Positions 9,264 through 18,537 of a DNA stretch of 64,000 nucleotides are shown in pieces. Position 1 is the first letter of the stretch, and each line of letters opens with the position of its first letter. Both the position numbers and the translations under genes were made by a program. Source of the stretch: Alphaproteobacteria bacterium (lineage in GTDB: Bacteria; Pseudomonadota; Alphaproteobacteria; GCA-2731375). The DNA lies in NCBI GenBank assembly GCA_016776605.1, contig JADHTB010000008.1, positions 62,001 through 126,000 on the forward strand, read 5' to 3'. Below the pieces are notes generated by a model. The model saw only the letters and a program-made list of their open reading frames with translations, did no database searches and was not told where the DNA came from.

Positions 9264-10220
9264 ATGAAATTCGGCGTGCATTTTGGTTCTCGTGGGGTCG
9301 CCGGCGATCCCGATACATTGAAGGCCATCGCCCAGAAGGCTGAAGCGTTGGGCTATGAGCACTTCGGCATGAGCGATCACGTGGTCGTCGCCACGGACGT
9401 CGCCAGCGCATATCCTTATTCCGAGAGCGGAAAATTCTATGCTCAAGACACGGGCGTATCACTGGAGCAGGTGACTGCGCTGGGCTTCGTGGCCGCGGCG
9501 ACCCATCGCATTCGTCTCTTGACCTCGGTGCTGGTGCTGCCGCATCGCCATCCCGTGCTGGCTGCCAAGATGCTGGCGACAGTTGATGTGCTCTCCAAGG
9601 GGCGTCTGACCGTGGGCGTCGGCGCTGGCTGGATGGCGGAGGAGATTGCGTTGCTCGGTGGGCCACCGTTCGCGGATCGTGCCAAGGCATCTGACGAATA
9701 CATCGAAGCGTTTCGGGAACTATGGACATCGGAGACGCCGGCGAAGAAGGGCTCGTATGCCGCATTCGATCAGCTGTTGTTTGCGCCGAAGTCGGCACAG
9801 ACACCGCACGCGCCGATCTGGGTCGGCGGCGAAGCCAAGGGAGCGCGCCGGCGCGCCGGGCGGCTCGGAGACGGCTGGTACCCCGTTGCCGCCAATCCGC
9901 GACAGCCATTGGATACGCCGGACCTGTATGGCCAAGCGCTGAGCGATGTGCGCACCCATGCGGAACAGGCGGGGCGTGCCCCGGAACAGATCGCAGGGGC
10001 ATTGCTTGCCATCTACTGCCGCGTTGGTTCCATGCAGGAAGGACGCGAGGGCGGTCGTCTGGCATTCACGGGTAACGCACAGGCCATCGTCGACGACATT
10101 GGTCAGTTCCAAGAGCGTGGTCTTCAGCATTTCCTGATCGGCGGCGATGGCAGCGACTACCAGGGGACGGTCGACCGGTTGGGGCTTTTTGCGACCGAAG
10201 TGATGGCAAAATTCCGATAG
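9264..10220 (+). CDS. Luciferase-like (LLM-class) flavin/F420-dependent oxidoreductase
   Basis: A 318-residue TIM-barrel enzyme of the bacterial luciferase family (PF00296). The start MKFGVHFGSRG at 9264 fits the family, and the in-frame extension upstream (from GTG 9231) does not. Seen: EALGYEHFGMSDHVVV, the RIRLLTSVLVLPHRHPVLAAKMLATVDVLS region typical of the flavin site, then GRLTVGVGAGWM and APIWVGGEA. It resembles the TIGR03619-type subgroup, in which F420 or FMN use varies. It probably shares a transcript with the preceding amidohydrolase and converges with the GST gene. The substrate is unknown. Confidence 0.82.
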   Translation: MKFGVHFGSRGVAGDPDTLKAIAQKAEALGYEHFGMSDHVVVATDVASAYPYSESGKFYAQDTGVSLEQVTALGFVAAATHRIRLLTSVLVLPHRHPVLAAKMLATVDVLSKGRLTVGVGAGWMAEEIALLGGPPFADRAKASDEYIEAFRELWTSETPAKKGSYAAFDQLLFAPKSAQTPHAPIWVGGEAKGARRRAGRLGDGWYPVAANPRQPLDTPDLYGQALSDVRTHAEQAGRAPEQIAGALLAIYCRVGSMQEGREGGRLAFTGNAQAIVDDIGQFQERGLQHFLIGGDGSDYQGTVDRLGLFATEVMAKFR

Positions 10221-10267
10221 GTCGGCATCGATTGCGCGGGATAATCCAACAAACCCGGATCAAGCTT

Positions 10268-10999
10268 TCAGGCCCTGTCGAGCTCCTTGTAGTGTCGAAA
10301 GACCCCATCCTCGTTAAACGCGATCCGCCGGTCGGAGGCCAGGTAGGCACGGACGCGGGCCCGGCTCGCGACGTGGCCATGCAGCACAACGACACGCGGG
10401 ATTTCCGTCTCCAGGCGCTGCATGGCGCGCGGAAAGGCATAGCGTAGCCCGTCGACGACCTGGAACAGCGACAGGTCCGCATAGCTCAACCTGGCGCCAG
10501 CCAAGTACGTCCCGCCCGACCGATTACGCTCCAGCACGCGCTCGAAATAGCCAAGGTACTTTGGCGCCCTGAGTTCCAGGAACTTCGCGGTGCGCCGTTT
10601 GGCTTCCTTGCGCTGGTCTTCGTAGTAGAGGCTGCCGTCAATCGGGTGGTGGGTGTCGTGGATCTCGTCGACGAAGTCGCAGAGCGTCAGCTGCAGCTGG
10701 TGAACCCAGAGCCGCCCGGCTTCTCCGGCGGGCGCGAGGCGATGGCGCTGACCCAGGAACTGCAAAATGTTCGCGGTCTGACTGAGTATCAGCTTGCCGG
10801 CTTTTAGGAAGGGTGGCGCGAACGGCGGCCGCTCGACCGTCTCCCCGTCGAGCAATTCCAGCATGGCCGGCACACCGGCATCCTCTTCCCCTGATCCTCT
10901 CGCAATGTCCATATAGGCGACCCCGGACTCCTCTAGTGCCAGGCGCACGAATTCGCCGCGACCCTGGATGCTCGGCCAGTAGTAAAGCTCGTAGCGCAC
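10268..10999 (-). CDS. Glutathione S-transferase family protein (sigma/pi-like)
   Basis: A 243-residue protein with an N-terminal thioredoxin-like GST domain and an alpha-helical C-terminal domain. YELYYWPSIQGRGEFVRLAL near the start has the Tyr and Arg pattern of animal-type sigma/pi/mu GSTs rather than the common bacterial beta class. LILSQTANILQFLG carries the glutathione-contacting Q-S/T pair. The GTG at 10999 is chosen because a strong GGGAGGAA site precedes it by about 8 bases; the reading frame upstream (to 11071) has no family similarity. Glutathione conjugation or isomerisation is likely. The gene is divergent from the TPP enzyme. Confidence 0.8.
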   Translation of the reverse strand: MRYELYYWPSIQGRGEFVRLALEESGVAYMDIARGSGEEDAGVPAMLELLDGETVERPPFAPPFLKAGKLILSQTANILQFLGQRHRLAPAGEAGRLWVHQLQLTLCDFVDEIHDTHHPIDGSLYYEDQRKEAKRRTAKFLELRAPKYLGYFERVLERNRSGGTYLAGARLSYADLSLFQVVDGLRYAFPRAMQRLETEIPRVVVLHGHVASRARVRAYLASDRRIAFNEDGVFRHYKELDRA

Positions 11000-11347
11000 G
11001 GACCTGTTCCTCCCTGTTTTCCATTGGCAACCGCTCACGATCTTTGTGGTGAACGAAAGCGCTTGTGTCACGCCACAAAGGGGGGCCGCGTCATTTGATC
11101 GTCAGAATGTCGTTGCCCATGAAACCTTACGTGAGCTGGCAATTATTGCCAAACTGAGATGGCGGCGAAAACCCTCAACAACCTGGCACGGACCTTCACG
11201 ATCCAGATGCAAGGCCTCAACCGCTAGGCTGGGCATAGATACGATAGTTCAGATTATCGGCACCTGCGAGCGCTGTTGCGACGGACGTCCAAGTGTGCTC
11301 CGTTGAAGGGATTGTCGCGGATTTGGATACTTATCGGAGGAACGTCA
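11000..11347. other. Divergent intergenic region (GST gene / TPP-enzyme operon)
   Basis: About 350 bp holding the two divergent leader regions. The ribosome sites at its two ends (GGGAGGAA for the GST gene, CGGAGGAA for the TPP enzyme) are clear. No promoter, operator or RNA structure stands out by eye. Confidence 0.4.
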
Positions 11348-13060
11348 GTGAGCAGGAGGCGGTTGAGCTTTGGCGAGCGGGTAATTGCCAATTTCAAACA
11401 AGAAGGCGTCGAGGCGATATTCTCTCAAGGCGACCTCTCCATGAAGGACATCCAGCTTCATGCCGAGACGCAGGGCCTGAAGGTGGTCGGTCCCCGGCAT
11501 GAGGCGTCCGCGGTCTTCATGGCGATGGGCTATCACGCCATGACCGGCCAGGTTCAAGTCGCCATTGGCGCGCCGGGGCCGGGACAGGCAAATTTACTGC
11601 CGGCCACCGTCGCCGCCGCGCAGGAACATGTTCCCGTGATTATACTTGGCGCCCGGCGTCAGCACGCGGTTGATACCGCCGTGCGGCGGGGCCGTTGGCT
11701 GCATGCCTCCTTACTTCCCGCCTTCAAGGATATTTGCAAGTTCGCCGTCAAGCTTGACCAACTTAGCCATCTTGATGAAGTGGTACATGAGGCTTTTCGG
11801 CAGGCACTGACCGGCACGCCGGGGCCAGTGTATATCGAGTATGATGCGCAGCTTAACGAGCAGGACGCGGCATTCCCGGCCATCGTATCGCCCGCGCGTT
11901 ACCGCGCGCCGGAACAACCGGCACCGCAGGCCGCGATTGAAAGCGCCATCGCGATGCTACGTGCGGCGCGGATGCCACTGTTACTGGCTGGCGAAGGGGT
12001 CCAAAGATCAAGAGCCCAGAGCGCCTTTGTTGAATTGGCGCGCCAGCTTAAATGTCCGGTCCTAACGACATTGGGTGGTGCCGGCGCCTTCCCTGAAACT
12101 GATCCGCAATGGCTACGTTATATGAGCCAGGCAGGCGGCGAGGCAATCGCCGCCGCGGATCTCATGCTGGCCGTTGGTACTTGTTTGCCAGAGACCCTGA
12201 ACTACGGCCGCCTGAAGCATTTTTCGACCAATTATGAGACGCGGCGGTTAATCCATGTTGAGCCGGACGTGGCCGCCGTCGGCGTTAACCGCCCAGTGGA
12301 TTTGGCGCTTGTCGGACAAACTGACTTAGTTCTGGCGCAACTGCTCGACGCACTGCGCGAAGGCTCGCCATTCAAGGAAAATCCGAACCTAAAGATCTGG
12401 CGAGATGCTTTCGAAATGGAGAACCAGGCCCTTGTGGATAACTTGCCAAACACCAACCGTCTGCATCCGGGGCATTTGATGATTGAGGCCCGAAAGGCTG
12501 TGCCCAACGATGCCGTCATTGTCGTCGATGGCGGGCTGACCATGCTCTATCAATATGCCCTTTTCGAAAAACGATCGAGCGAGCTAATTTATACCGGTAA
12601 CTTCGGCCATCTCGGCTCTGGCATTGGCCTGGCCATTGGGGCGCAACTGGCGGCGGGACGGGAACGGCCGGTTTGTCTGATCACGGGCGATGGCGCCCTT
12701 GGCTTCCACATCATGGATTTCGAAACGGCGGTGCGTCACGAGCTTCCGATCATCATCGTTCTCAATGACGATCAGGCGCTTGGCGCAGAGATGGCGCAGC
12801 ACATGCAACATATCGGACACGAAATTCAGGTTACCTTCGGTCCGGTAAATTACGCCGCCATGGCCGAGGCAATGGGTGGCTTTGGCATTCGAGTAGAACG
12901 ACGTGAGGATATAGCGCCGGCGATCGCGGAAGCGTTTGCACTTAAAAAGCCGGCGATTGTACAGGTATCCACCGACCAGGACGCATCCTATACATTTCCG
13001 GTCCCTTACGTTGGCGAGCTTGCCGGCTGGAAACAAGCCGATATCCTGGCGCGGATATAG
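11348..13060 (+). CDS. Thiamine-diphosphate-dependent enzyme (acetolactate synthase-like)
   Basis: A 570-residue enzyme with the three-domain layout of the pyruvate oxidase/acetolactate synthase family. The N-terminal PYR domain carries the catalytic glutamate in GPRHEASAVFMAMGY (about residue 52). The middle domain spans roughly 190-330. The C-terminal PP domain has GDGALGFHIMDFETA...LNDD for Mg2+ and diphosphate. The GTG at 11348 is chosen because CGGAGGAA lies just before it. Family members carry out 2-keto acid decarboxylation, carboligation or C-C cleavage. The downstream class II aldolase and MmgE/PrpD gene suggest catabolism of a carboxylic acid, not branched amino acid synthesis. No regulatory subunit gene is present. 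Confidence 0.82.
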   Translation: MSRRRLSFGERVIANFKQEGVEAIFSQGDLSMKDIQLHAETQGLKVVGPRHEASAVFMAMGYHAMTGQVQVAIGAPGPGQANLLPATVAAAQEHVPVIILGARRQHAVDTAVRRGRWLHASLLPAFKDICKFAVKLDQLSHLDEVVHEAFRQALTGTPGPVYIEYDAQLNEQDAAFPAIVSPARYRAPEQPAPQAAIESAIAMLRAARMPLLLAGEGVQRSRAQSAFVELARQLKCPVLTTLGGAGAFPETDPQWLRYMSQAGGEAIAAADLMLAVGTCLPETLNYGRLKHFSTNYETRRLIHVEPDVAAVGVNRPVDLALVGQTDLVLAQLLDALREGSPFKENPNLKIWRDAFEMENQALVDNLPNTNRLHPGHLMIEARKAVPNDAVIVVDGGLTMLYQYALFEKRSSELIYTGNFGHLGSGIGLAIGAQLAAGRERPVCLITGDGALGFHIMDFETAVRHELPIIIVLNDDQALGAEMAQHMQHIGHEIQVTFGPVNYAAMAEAMGGFGIRVERREDIAPAIAEAFALKKPAIVQVSTDQDASYTFPVPYVGELAGWKQADILARI

Positions 13061-13126
13061 AATTTGAGCGGGATCTGAACCAGGTTTCCACCGGGGACAG
13101 GTTCAAACCACATATCGGAGTGTTAT

Positions 13127-13855
13127 ATGGATGCCAGACAGCAAGCGCGTATCGATCTGGCCGCGGTTCTGCGGTGGTCGGCGCGGCTAAATTTACACGA
13201 AGGCGTGGATAATCATTTCAGCGTCATGGTCCCGGATACCAGCGACCGGTTTCTGATCAATCCGCATCGCCGGCACTGGCACGATATGAAGGCCTCCGAC
13301 CTGGTGGAAGTGGATGCGGACGGCAATGTGGTTGCGGGCGCGGAGCCGCCGGAAGCGACCGCCTTTTTCATCCACTGGCGCATCCACGTGAACTGTCCCC
13401 AGGCCCGCGCCGTTCTGCACACCCACATGCCTTATGCCACGACGTTGAGCGCCATTGCCGGCGCCCGGCTGGAGCCAATTACCCAACCGGCCCTGAAATT
13501 CCATAATCAGATCGCCTACGACGATCAATATAACGGCCTTGCATTGGACGCCGGGGAGGGCGACCGGCTGTCGCTGGCCCTGCGGGACAAACGGCTGGCG
13601 ATCCTGGCCAACCACGGCGTGATCACCACCGGCCCGACCATCGCCCACGCCTTCAACGATCTGTATTATCTGGAACGCGCGGCCCAATCTCAGATCCTGG
13701 CCTATTCGACCGGCCGGCCTCTACAGCGCATCCCACAGGACGTTTGCGCCAGTACGTTTGAACAGATGCAGGCCGACCGCGACGATCAATCGAGCCGCTT
13801 TCTGGCCGAAATTAAACGGATACTCGACAGGGAAGAGCCGGACTACAAGGATTGA
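13127..13855 (+). CDS. Class II aldolase/adducin family protein
   Basis: A 242-residue zinc-dependent class II aldolase-fold protein (PF00596), like L-fuculose-phosphate aldolase and decarboxylases of that family. The metal ligands are visible as HTHMPYA near residue 103 (HxH) and ANHGVITTG near 164. A GGAG site precedes the ATG by 7 bases. It sits 66 bp after the TPP-enzyme gene and 48 bp before the MmgE/PrpD gene, so the three are probably one operon. It should catalyse a retro-aldol or decarboxylation step on a hydroxy acid; the exact substrate is unknown. Confidence 0.83.
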   Translation: MDARQQARIDLAAVLRWSARLNLHEGVDNHFSVMVPDTSDRFLINPHRRHWHDMKASDLVEVDADGNVVAGAEPPEATAFFIHWRIHVNCPQARAVLHTHMPYATTLSAIAGARLEPITQPALKFHNQIAYDDQYNGLALDAGEGDRLSLALRDKRLAILANHGVITTGPTIAHAFNDLYYLERAAQSQILAYSTGRPLQRIPQDVCASTFEQMQADRDDQSSRFLAEIKRILDREEPDYKD

Positions 13856-13903
13856 AGCATCGGGTAGAAGGCACCTTCGCCAATAGCGGGAACATTGGAA
13901 ATC

Positions 13904-15217
13904 ATGACCATAAGCGAGCAGTTGACCGGGACCGTGTCTTGGTTATTCGAGGCCGAACCCCTGGCCTCAATCGAGGTCGAGCATCGGGCCCGCCTGCTGT
14001 TCCTTGATACCCTCGGCTGTATGATCGCCGGCCTGGCGAAGCCGGAACCGGGCGCCTTGGCTGGTTCATTGGCGGCGTTGGAGCCGGGCACGGTCAAGCT
14101 GCCCCATGCACCGCCGCTGACGCCGGGGTCCGCTGCCTATATGGCTGGCCTTGCCGCGTGCTGGGATGAAGCCTGCGAAGGCCTGCCTCGGGCCCATGGC
14201 CGGCCCGGCCTGCATGCCTTTGCCACCGCCCTGCCCCTGGGATTGGCGCGCGACCATACGTTCGGAGAAACCTTAGGGGCACTGGTGGCCGGGTTCGAGA
14301 TCGCGGGCCGTCTGGGGGAATGTCTCCGGATCCGGCCCGGCATGCATGTGGACGGCACTTGGGGGACGTTTGGCGCGGTCGCGGCGGCGGCCCGCCTGCT
14401 GGGCTTGGACACCGAGGACACCGTTGCCGCGCTTCAGGGAGCGGCCTGCCAAATCCCTTTCAGCTTGTATCTGCCCATCAGCCATGGCGCCACGGTGCGC
14501 AATACGTATGTCGGCGAGGCAGCGCGGCGCGGCATCAGTGTGGCCCTGGCCGTCCAGGCCGGTGTCGGCAGCCCGCCCGGTGCCATGGAGGTATTCGATC
14601 AATTAGCCCTGGGCGGCGCACCGGACAGCAAGGCGCTGGTGCCCGTTGGCGAATGGTTGCTCCTTGAAGGCTATTTAAAGCCGTTTGCCGCCGTGCGCCA
14701 TGTGCATTACGGCGCCCAGGCCGCCCTTGAATGGCGCCGGAAATATACCGACACTTCTGGAATTACCGCGCTGGAGCTGGCGATTTATGGTGAGGCGCTG
14801 ACCTATTGTGGCAACCGCGCGCCCGCGACACCCATTCAGGCACAATTCAGCCTTAGCTATGGTCTTGCCTGGGCCCTTATGCAGGGTGATCTGGGTCCGG
14901 AAGCCTATCACGAGAGCAGTTTGCAAAATGCCGAGGTGCGCCGTTTGGAAGCCCTGGTCCATCTTGTCGAGGAGCCGCGGTTCACCGCACGGAACCAGCG
15001 CGCCGCGCGCCTGACAATTGGTTCGGACACAATTGTGGTGGATGCGGTACCTGGCGAACCCCATCTGCCGCTGTCGGCTGGCGAAGTGGCGGCAAAGTTC
15101 AGCCGTTATGTCGGGCCCATCCTTGGTGCGGACCGTGCCATGGCCGGCGCTGGCAAGATTTTGGAAGCGCCGCTCGCAACATCGCTCGCGGACCTGATTA
15201 GTGTTTTCGAGCAGTAG
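13904..15217 (+). CDS. MmgE/PrpD family protein
   Basis: A 437-residue protein of the MmgE/PrpD family (PF03972), which includes 2-methylcitrate dehydratase and cis-aconitate decarboxylase. The N-terminal helical domain includes DTLGCMIAGLAKPEPG and AAYMAGLAACWDEACEG, and the conserved HGATVRNTYVGEAARRGI lies near residue 190. The ATG at 13904 is chosen over a TTG three codons upstream. The enzyme dehydrates or decarboxylates a tricarboxylic or hydroxy acid. As third gene after a TPP enzyme and an aldolase it probably handles the same substrate chain. Confidence 0.8.
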   Translation: MTISEQLTGTVSWLFEAEPLASIEVEHRARLLFLDTLGCMIAGLAKPEPGALAGSLAALEPGTVKLPHAPPLTPGSAAYMAGLAACWDEACEGLPRAHGRPGLHAFATALPLGLARDHTFGETLGALVAGFEIAGRLGECLRIRPGMHVDGTWGTFGAVAAAARLLGLDTEDTVAALQGAACQIPFSLYLPISHGATVRNTYVGEAARRGISVALAVQAGVGSPPGAMEVFDQLALGGAPDSKALVPVGEWLLLEGYLKPFAAVRHVHYGAQAALEWRRKYTDTSGITALELAIYGEALTYCGNRAPATPIQAQFSLSYGLAWALMQGDLGPEAYHESSLQNAEVRRLEALVHLVEEPRFTARNQRAARLTIGSDTIVVDAVPGEPHLPLSAGEVAAKFSRYVGPILGADRAMAGAGKILEAPLATSLADLISVFEQ

Positions 15218-15292
15218 ACAAGCAGTTCCGGGCTATTCAGCAGCGGACGGACGTGCGCCGAGGCGTCACTGCCGCAATCTGATCGTCATCTA

Positions 15293-16852
15293 TCACTCAG
15301 CCGCCACGTTCGAACGACCGCCCCAGCGGTAGACGAAGACTTCGCCGTCAAGGTCGATCTCTGGAAACTCGTCCTTCTCGCGCCAATAGTCCTGAGTGTG
15401 CTGCCATTCCAGTTTGTCGCCGCGCTTGGGCAGGATCGGCATGGCGCGTTTCAGGTAGTTGGGGTTGAAATTATCCTCGTCCATCCAGTCGGACAACGGC
15501 ATATCCTTGTCCTGCTCACGCAGCGCCGGCGCCACGCTCTTCGCCCCGCTCGCCTTCATGTGGTTCAGCAGGCGGCAAACGAATTCCGCGATCAACTCGC
15601 TGCGCAGTGTCCAGCTCGCCCGGAAATAGCCGAATACCCACGCCAGGTTCGGAACCCCCGTGAACATCATGCCGCGATAGGTGACCGTATCGTGGAAGTC
15701 GAGCGGCTTGCCGTCGATGGCAAACGCGATATCGCCCATCATGTTCATATTGAAGCCGGTGGCGGTGACGATGATGTCAGCTTCCAGCTCCTCGCCGGAT
15801 TGCAGCAGGATACCCTTCTCGGTGAACCTGTCGATCTGATCCGTCACGACCGAAGCCTTGCCGGAGCTGATGCCATGGAAAAGATCGCCCTCGGGGACAA
15901 AGGCGATACGCTGGCGCCACGGCAGGTAAGAGGGCGTGAAGTGCTTGTCGACGTCATAGTCGGGCCCAAGCAACTCGCGTACCTGACCCAGCATCTCATT
16001 TTTCACCAACTCCGGCTTCTCGAAACACATTTTGGTGAAAGCGGATTGATCGAACATGATCTTGCGCCGCGTGATGTCGTGGATCACTGCTTCGTCGACT
16101 TGCAGCTCGCGCAGGGTCTCGGCGATTTCGATGGCGTTGCGCCCGGGACGGAAATAGGTTGGCGAGCGCTGCAACATGGTGACGTGGTTCGCCGTTTCCG
16201 CCATGGCGGGAATGACCGTCGCGGCCGTCGCGCCGGAACCGATCACCAGGATATTCTTGCCGGCATAGTCCAGGTCTTCCGGCCAGTTCTCGGGATGCGC
16301 GATCACGCCTTTAAAGTCGTCCATGCCCTGCCAATCGGGCGTATAGCCCTCGTTATGGCGATAGTAGCCTTGGCACATCCACAGAAAATTGCAAGTGAAG
16401 CGAACCGTTTCGCCCGTCTCCCCGCGCACGGCCTCGATGCTCCAAAGGCTGTCCTCGCTGGACCAGTCGGCGTTCAGGATCTTGTGGCCGTAACGGACGT
16501 ACTGCTCCAGGTCGTTTTCCTCGATCACCTCGCCCATGTAGGAAAGGATTTCCTCCGCTGTCGCGATCGGCGGGCCGACCCAGGGCTTGAAGCCGTAACC
16601 GAAGGTGTGGAGATCGCTGTCCGAACGGATGCCGGGAAAGCGGTGGGTCCACCAGGTACCGCCAAAGCTCTCCTCCGCCTCCAGAATAACAAAGCGTGTA
16701 TCCGGGCACTGCTGGCGAAGGTAATAGGCGCCGCCGATTCCGGAAATACCGGCACCGACGATCAGAACGTCATAATGCTCAGACTCGGGCCTGGGCGCAG
16801 CCTCGCCCGCCTGCCGGCCCGTGCTCTTTATCGTCGACTTCTGCATCGCCAT
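15293..16852 (-). CDS. FAD-containing monooxygenase (Baeyer-Villiger type)
   Basis: A 519-residue class B flavoprotein monooxygenase. The first dinucleotide fold is GAGISGIGGAYYL (FAD). FGGTWWTHRFPGIRSD follows. The Baeyer-Villiger fingerprint FxGxxxHxxxWP is present exactly as FKGVIAHPENWP. The second fold (NADPH) is VIGSGATAATVIP, and a late ATGFNMN is also seen. Start: an AAGGAG site lies nine bases before the ATG at 16852, inside the longer frame that begins at 16870, so 16852 is preferred. The enzyme inserts oxygen into ketones or oxidises heteroatoms using NADPH and O2. The substrate is unknown. Confidence 0.88.
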   Translation of the reverse strand: MAMQKSTIKSTGRQAGEAAPRPESEHYDVLIVGAGISGIGGAYYLRQQCPDTRFVILEAEESFGGTWWTHRFPGIRSDSDLHTFGYGFKPWVGPPIATAEEILSYMGEVIEENDLEQYVRYGHKILNADWSSEDSLWSIEAVRGETGETVRFTCNFLWMCQGYYRHNEGYTPDWQGMDDFKGVIAHPENWPEDLDYAGKNILVIGSGATAATVIPAMAETANHVTMLQRSPTYFRPGRNAIEIAETLRELQVDEAVIHDITRRKIMFDQSAFTKMCFEKPELVKNEMLGQVRELLGPDYDVDKHFTPSYLPWRQRIAFVPEGDLFHGISSGKASVVTDQIDRFTEKGILLQSGEELEADIIVTATGFNMNMMGDIAFAIDGKPLDFHDTVTYRGMMFTGVPNLAWVFGYFRASWTLRSELIAEFVCRLLNHMKASGAKSVAPALREQDKDMPLSDWMDEDNFNPNYLKRAMPILPKRGDKLEWQHTQDYWREKDEFPEIDLDGEVFVYRWGGRSNVAAE

Positions 16853-17380
16853 TGTCCAAGGCTCCTTCATTTATGGTGTGCCGCCGTTTGACTAAGAGTG
16901 GCCGTATAGCGGTCTGATTTTTCTTACCGATGTCCTTTGATAATGCCATTGATCACTGGCTTAACGCCACCCGACAAATTGACGCAGATATACGCTGCCG
17001 ATTGCCTTAGCTTGATATTGGGCCAAGACCGGCAAGTGGCCCCGAAGCCGGTCTAGAGCAATTCCGAATCAAGGAGGATCGCGAAGCGATTCTAAGTGAT
17101 TGGAAAAATTGCTCTAATTCTAAAGATCTGAGCATTTTCAGAATAAAAATGCTCTAGGCACCCTTGGCGCCAATAACCGACTATCAGTATTTTCTAACAG
17201 ACATTCGCTGAGATGCGTAATTTTGATTGAAGGCGGCTCCCTGGCCGAACCAGGCTGCTCGTCAACTACCGGACTTATCGACAATTATCCGTGTGGATCC
17301 CTCCTCCACTGGTGTTCCGCACCTTCGAGGTGCACTGCCAATTCCGGACGTGGGCAATTCAAAGCCAATTCACATTGCGG
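16853..17380. other. Gap between monooxygenase and glxA-type regulator
   Basis: About 530 bp. It contains the dispersed two-hairpin repeat at 17053-17157 (own entry). The remaining sequence on either side shows no coding pattern, tRNA or obvious terminator. Confidence 0.5.
17053..17157 (+). repeat. Dispersed two-hairpin repeat, copy 1 (type A)
   Basis: A 105-bp element bounded by the perfect inverted ends ctagagca and tgctctag. Hairpin 1 pairs AGAGCAATT with AATTGCTCT and holds an inner ATCGC-GAA-GCGAT stem. Hairpin 2 pairs GAGCATTTT with AAAATGCTC. It lies 3' of the glxA-type gene. The best-preserved terminal inverted repeat of the family is in this copy. Confidence 0.85.
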
Positions 17381-18406
17381 CTATACGGCCACCCCATAGG
17401 AGTGGAACATCCTTCGGTAATTTGAGGGAGTAAGACCTGTGCGCCGTTTGAAAACGCGGCGGAAGAAACCCGAATTCTCGTAGCCCACTTCCGCGGCGAT
17501 TTCATCAAACGGCGTCTCGCTCGATTCCAGCAGCCGCTTTGCCTCTTCAATGCGCAAGTTCTGCACATAGTCCATCAAAGTCGTACCGGTGGCTGCCTTG
17601 AACCGGCGCTTCAAGGTCCGCTCCGCCGCATCGGCATGCGCAACAGCGCGGGCGACCGGCTCAGCTTCCCTAAAATAGTCGCCAAGCCAGTTTTCGCACT
17701 GGCGCACCATTGCGTCTGCATGAGGAACACGGCGAACCAGAGTTTCAAACGGCAATTGCCCTTCGTTGTGCCATTTCAACAGGTAAACCTTGGCAATACG
17801 CAATGCTTCTCCGGTGCTGCAGTGCCTTGAGATGATATGGATCGCCAAGTCGTGCCAGGAGCTGGTGCCTCCGGCCGTGACGATACGGCCACTGGTGTCT
17901 GCAAAGCAAAGATTTGGCTCCGATTCGAATTTCACTTCTGGATAGCTGAGCCGAAATAGATTCTGGTAGCCCCAATGAGATGTCGCCTTGCGTCCATCCA
18001 ACAACCCGGTTTCCGCGAGCATGATGGCGCCGGAACAGGCGGAATAGATCGACGCTCCATCCCTGTAGCGTTGACGGATCCAATCCATTAGTTCCGGATA
18101 GCGTCCTTTCAAATCCTCATCTGGTGCCAACCATAACTCGGGAAGAATTACAATCTCGGCAGCCGGCTGATCGCTGATGGCAAGTTCCGGCTTTACAGGA
18201 ATGCCGTTGCCACATTCGAACTCATGGCTCAATGGCGACGCTATCCTTGGTGTGATCAGCTTGGCCCCCGGCTCCACACCGACGAGCTGTTGCCAAAGAT
18301 TGCCGGTAGATGCCAACACATCGATCATACCGTAGAGCGCCGAGCCTGCGGTTTCCGGCACAGCGATGATGAGCGCGTCTTTTGCCTCCTGGCGTTCAAT
18401 ATCCAT
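17381..18406 (-). CDS. GlxA-family AraC-type transcriptional regulator
   Basis: A 341-residue regulator with an N-terminal DJ-1/PfpI-like domain (about 10-190; ALIIAVPETAGSALYGMIDV at the start, SACSGAIMLAETGLLDGRKAT around the elbow cysteine) and a C-terminal AraC HTH pair (about 235-335; ...YENSGFFRRVFKRRTGLTP). The ATG at 18406 gives the normal family length; the frame runs open to 18544 but without similarity. It is divergent from the OsmC gene across a 131-bp gap, so it probably controls osmC and the diiron gene. The ligand is unknown. Confidence 0.87.
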   Translation of the reverse strand: MDIERQEAKDALIIAVPETAGSALYGMIDVLASTGNLWQQLVGVEPGAKLITPRIASPLSHEFECGNGIPVKPELAISDQPAAEIVILPELWLAPDEDLKGRYPELMDWIRQRYRDGASIYSACSGAIMLAETGLLDGRKATSHWGYQNLFRLSYPEVKFESEPNLCFADTSGRIVTAGGTSSWHDLAIHIISRHCSTGEALRIAKVYLLKWHNEGQLPFETLVRRVPHADAMVRQCENWLGDYFREAEPVARAVAHADAAERTLKRRFKAATGTTLMDYVQNLRIEEAKRLLESSETPFDEIAAEVGYENSGFFRRVFKRRTGLTPSNYRRMFHSYGVAV

Positions 18407-18537
18407 GATAAAGCCTCGTTTCTTGGCACGATCAGACCTTTTTTGGCATTTTCGGCTCTCAAAATCAAGAAGTTCCACACTTACCTTGTATCCAACGCTG
18501 CTCATGTGGGTAGCGCCAACGATGGAAGGAGATCGAC

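Noticed and set aside
9031..10065. 344-codon open frame antisense to the luciferase-like gene
   Set aside because: Arg/Pro/Ser-rich translation without homology; the plus-strand genes here have full family motifs.
15398..16891. 497-codon open frame antisense to the Baeyer-Villiger-type monooxygenase
   Set aside because: It mirrors a gene with complete FAD, NADPH and fingerprint motifs. The antisense product has no family features and low-complexity composition.
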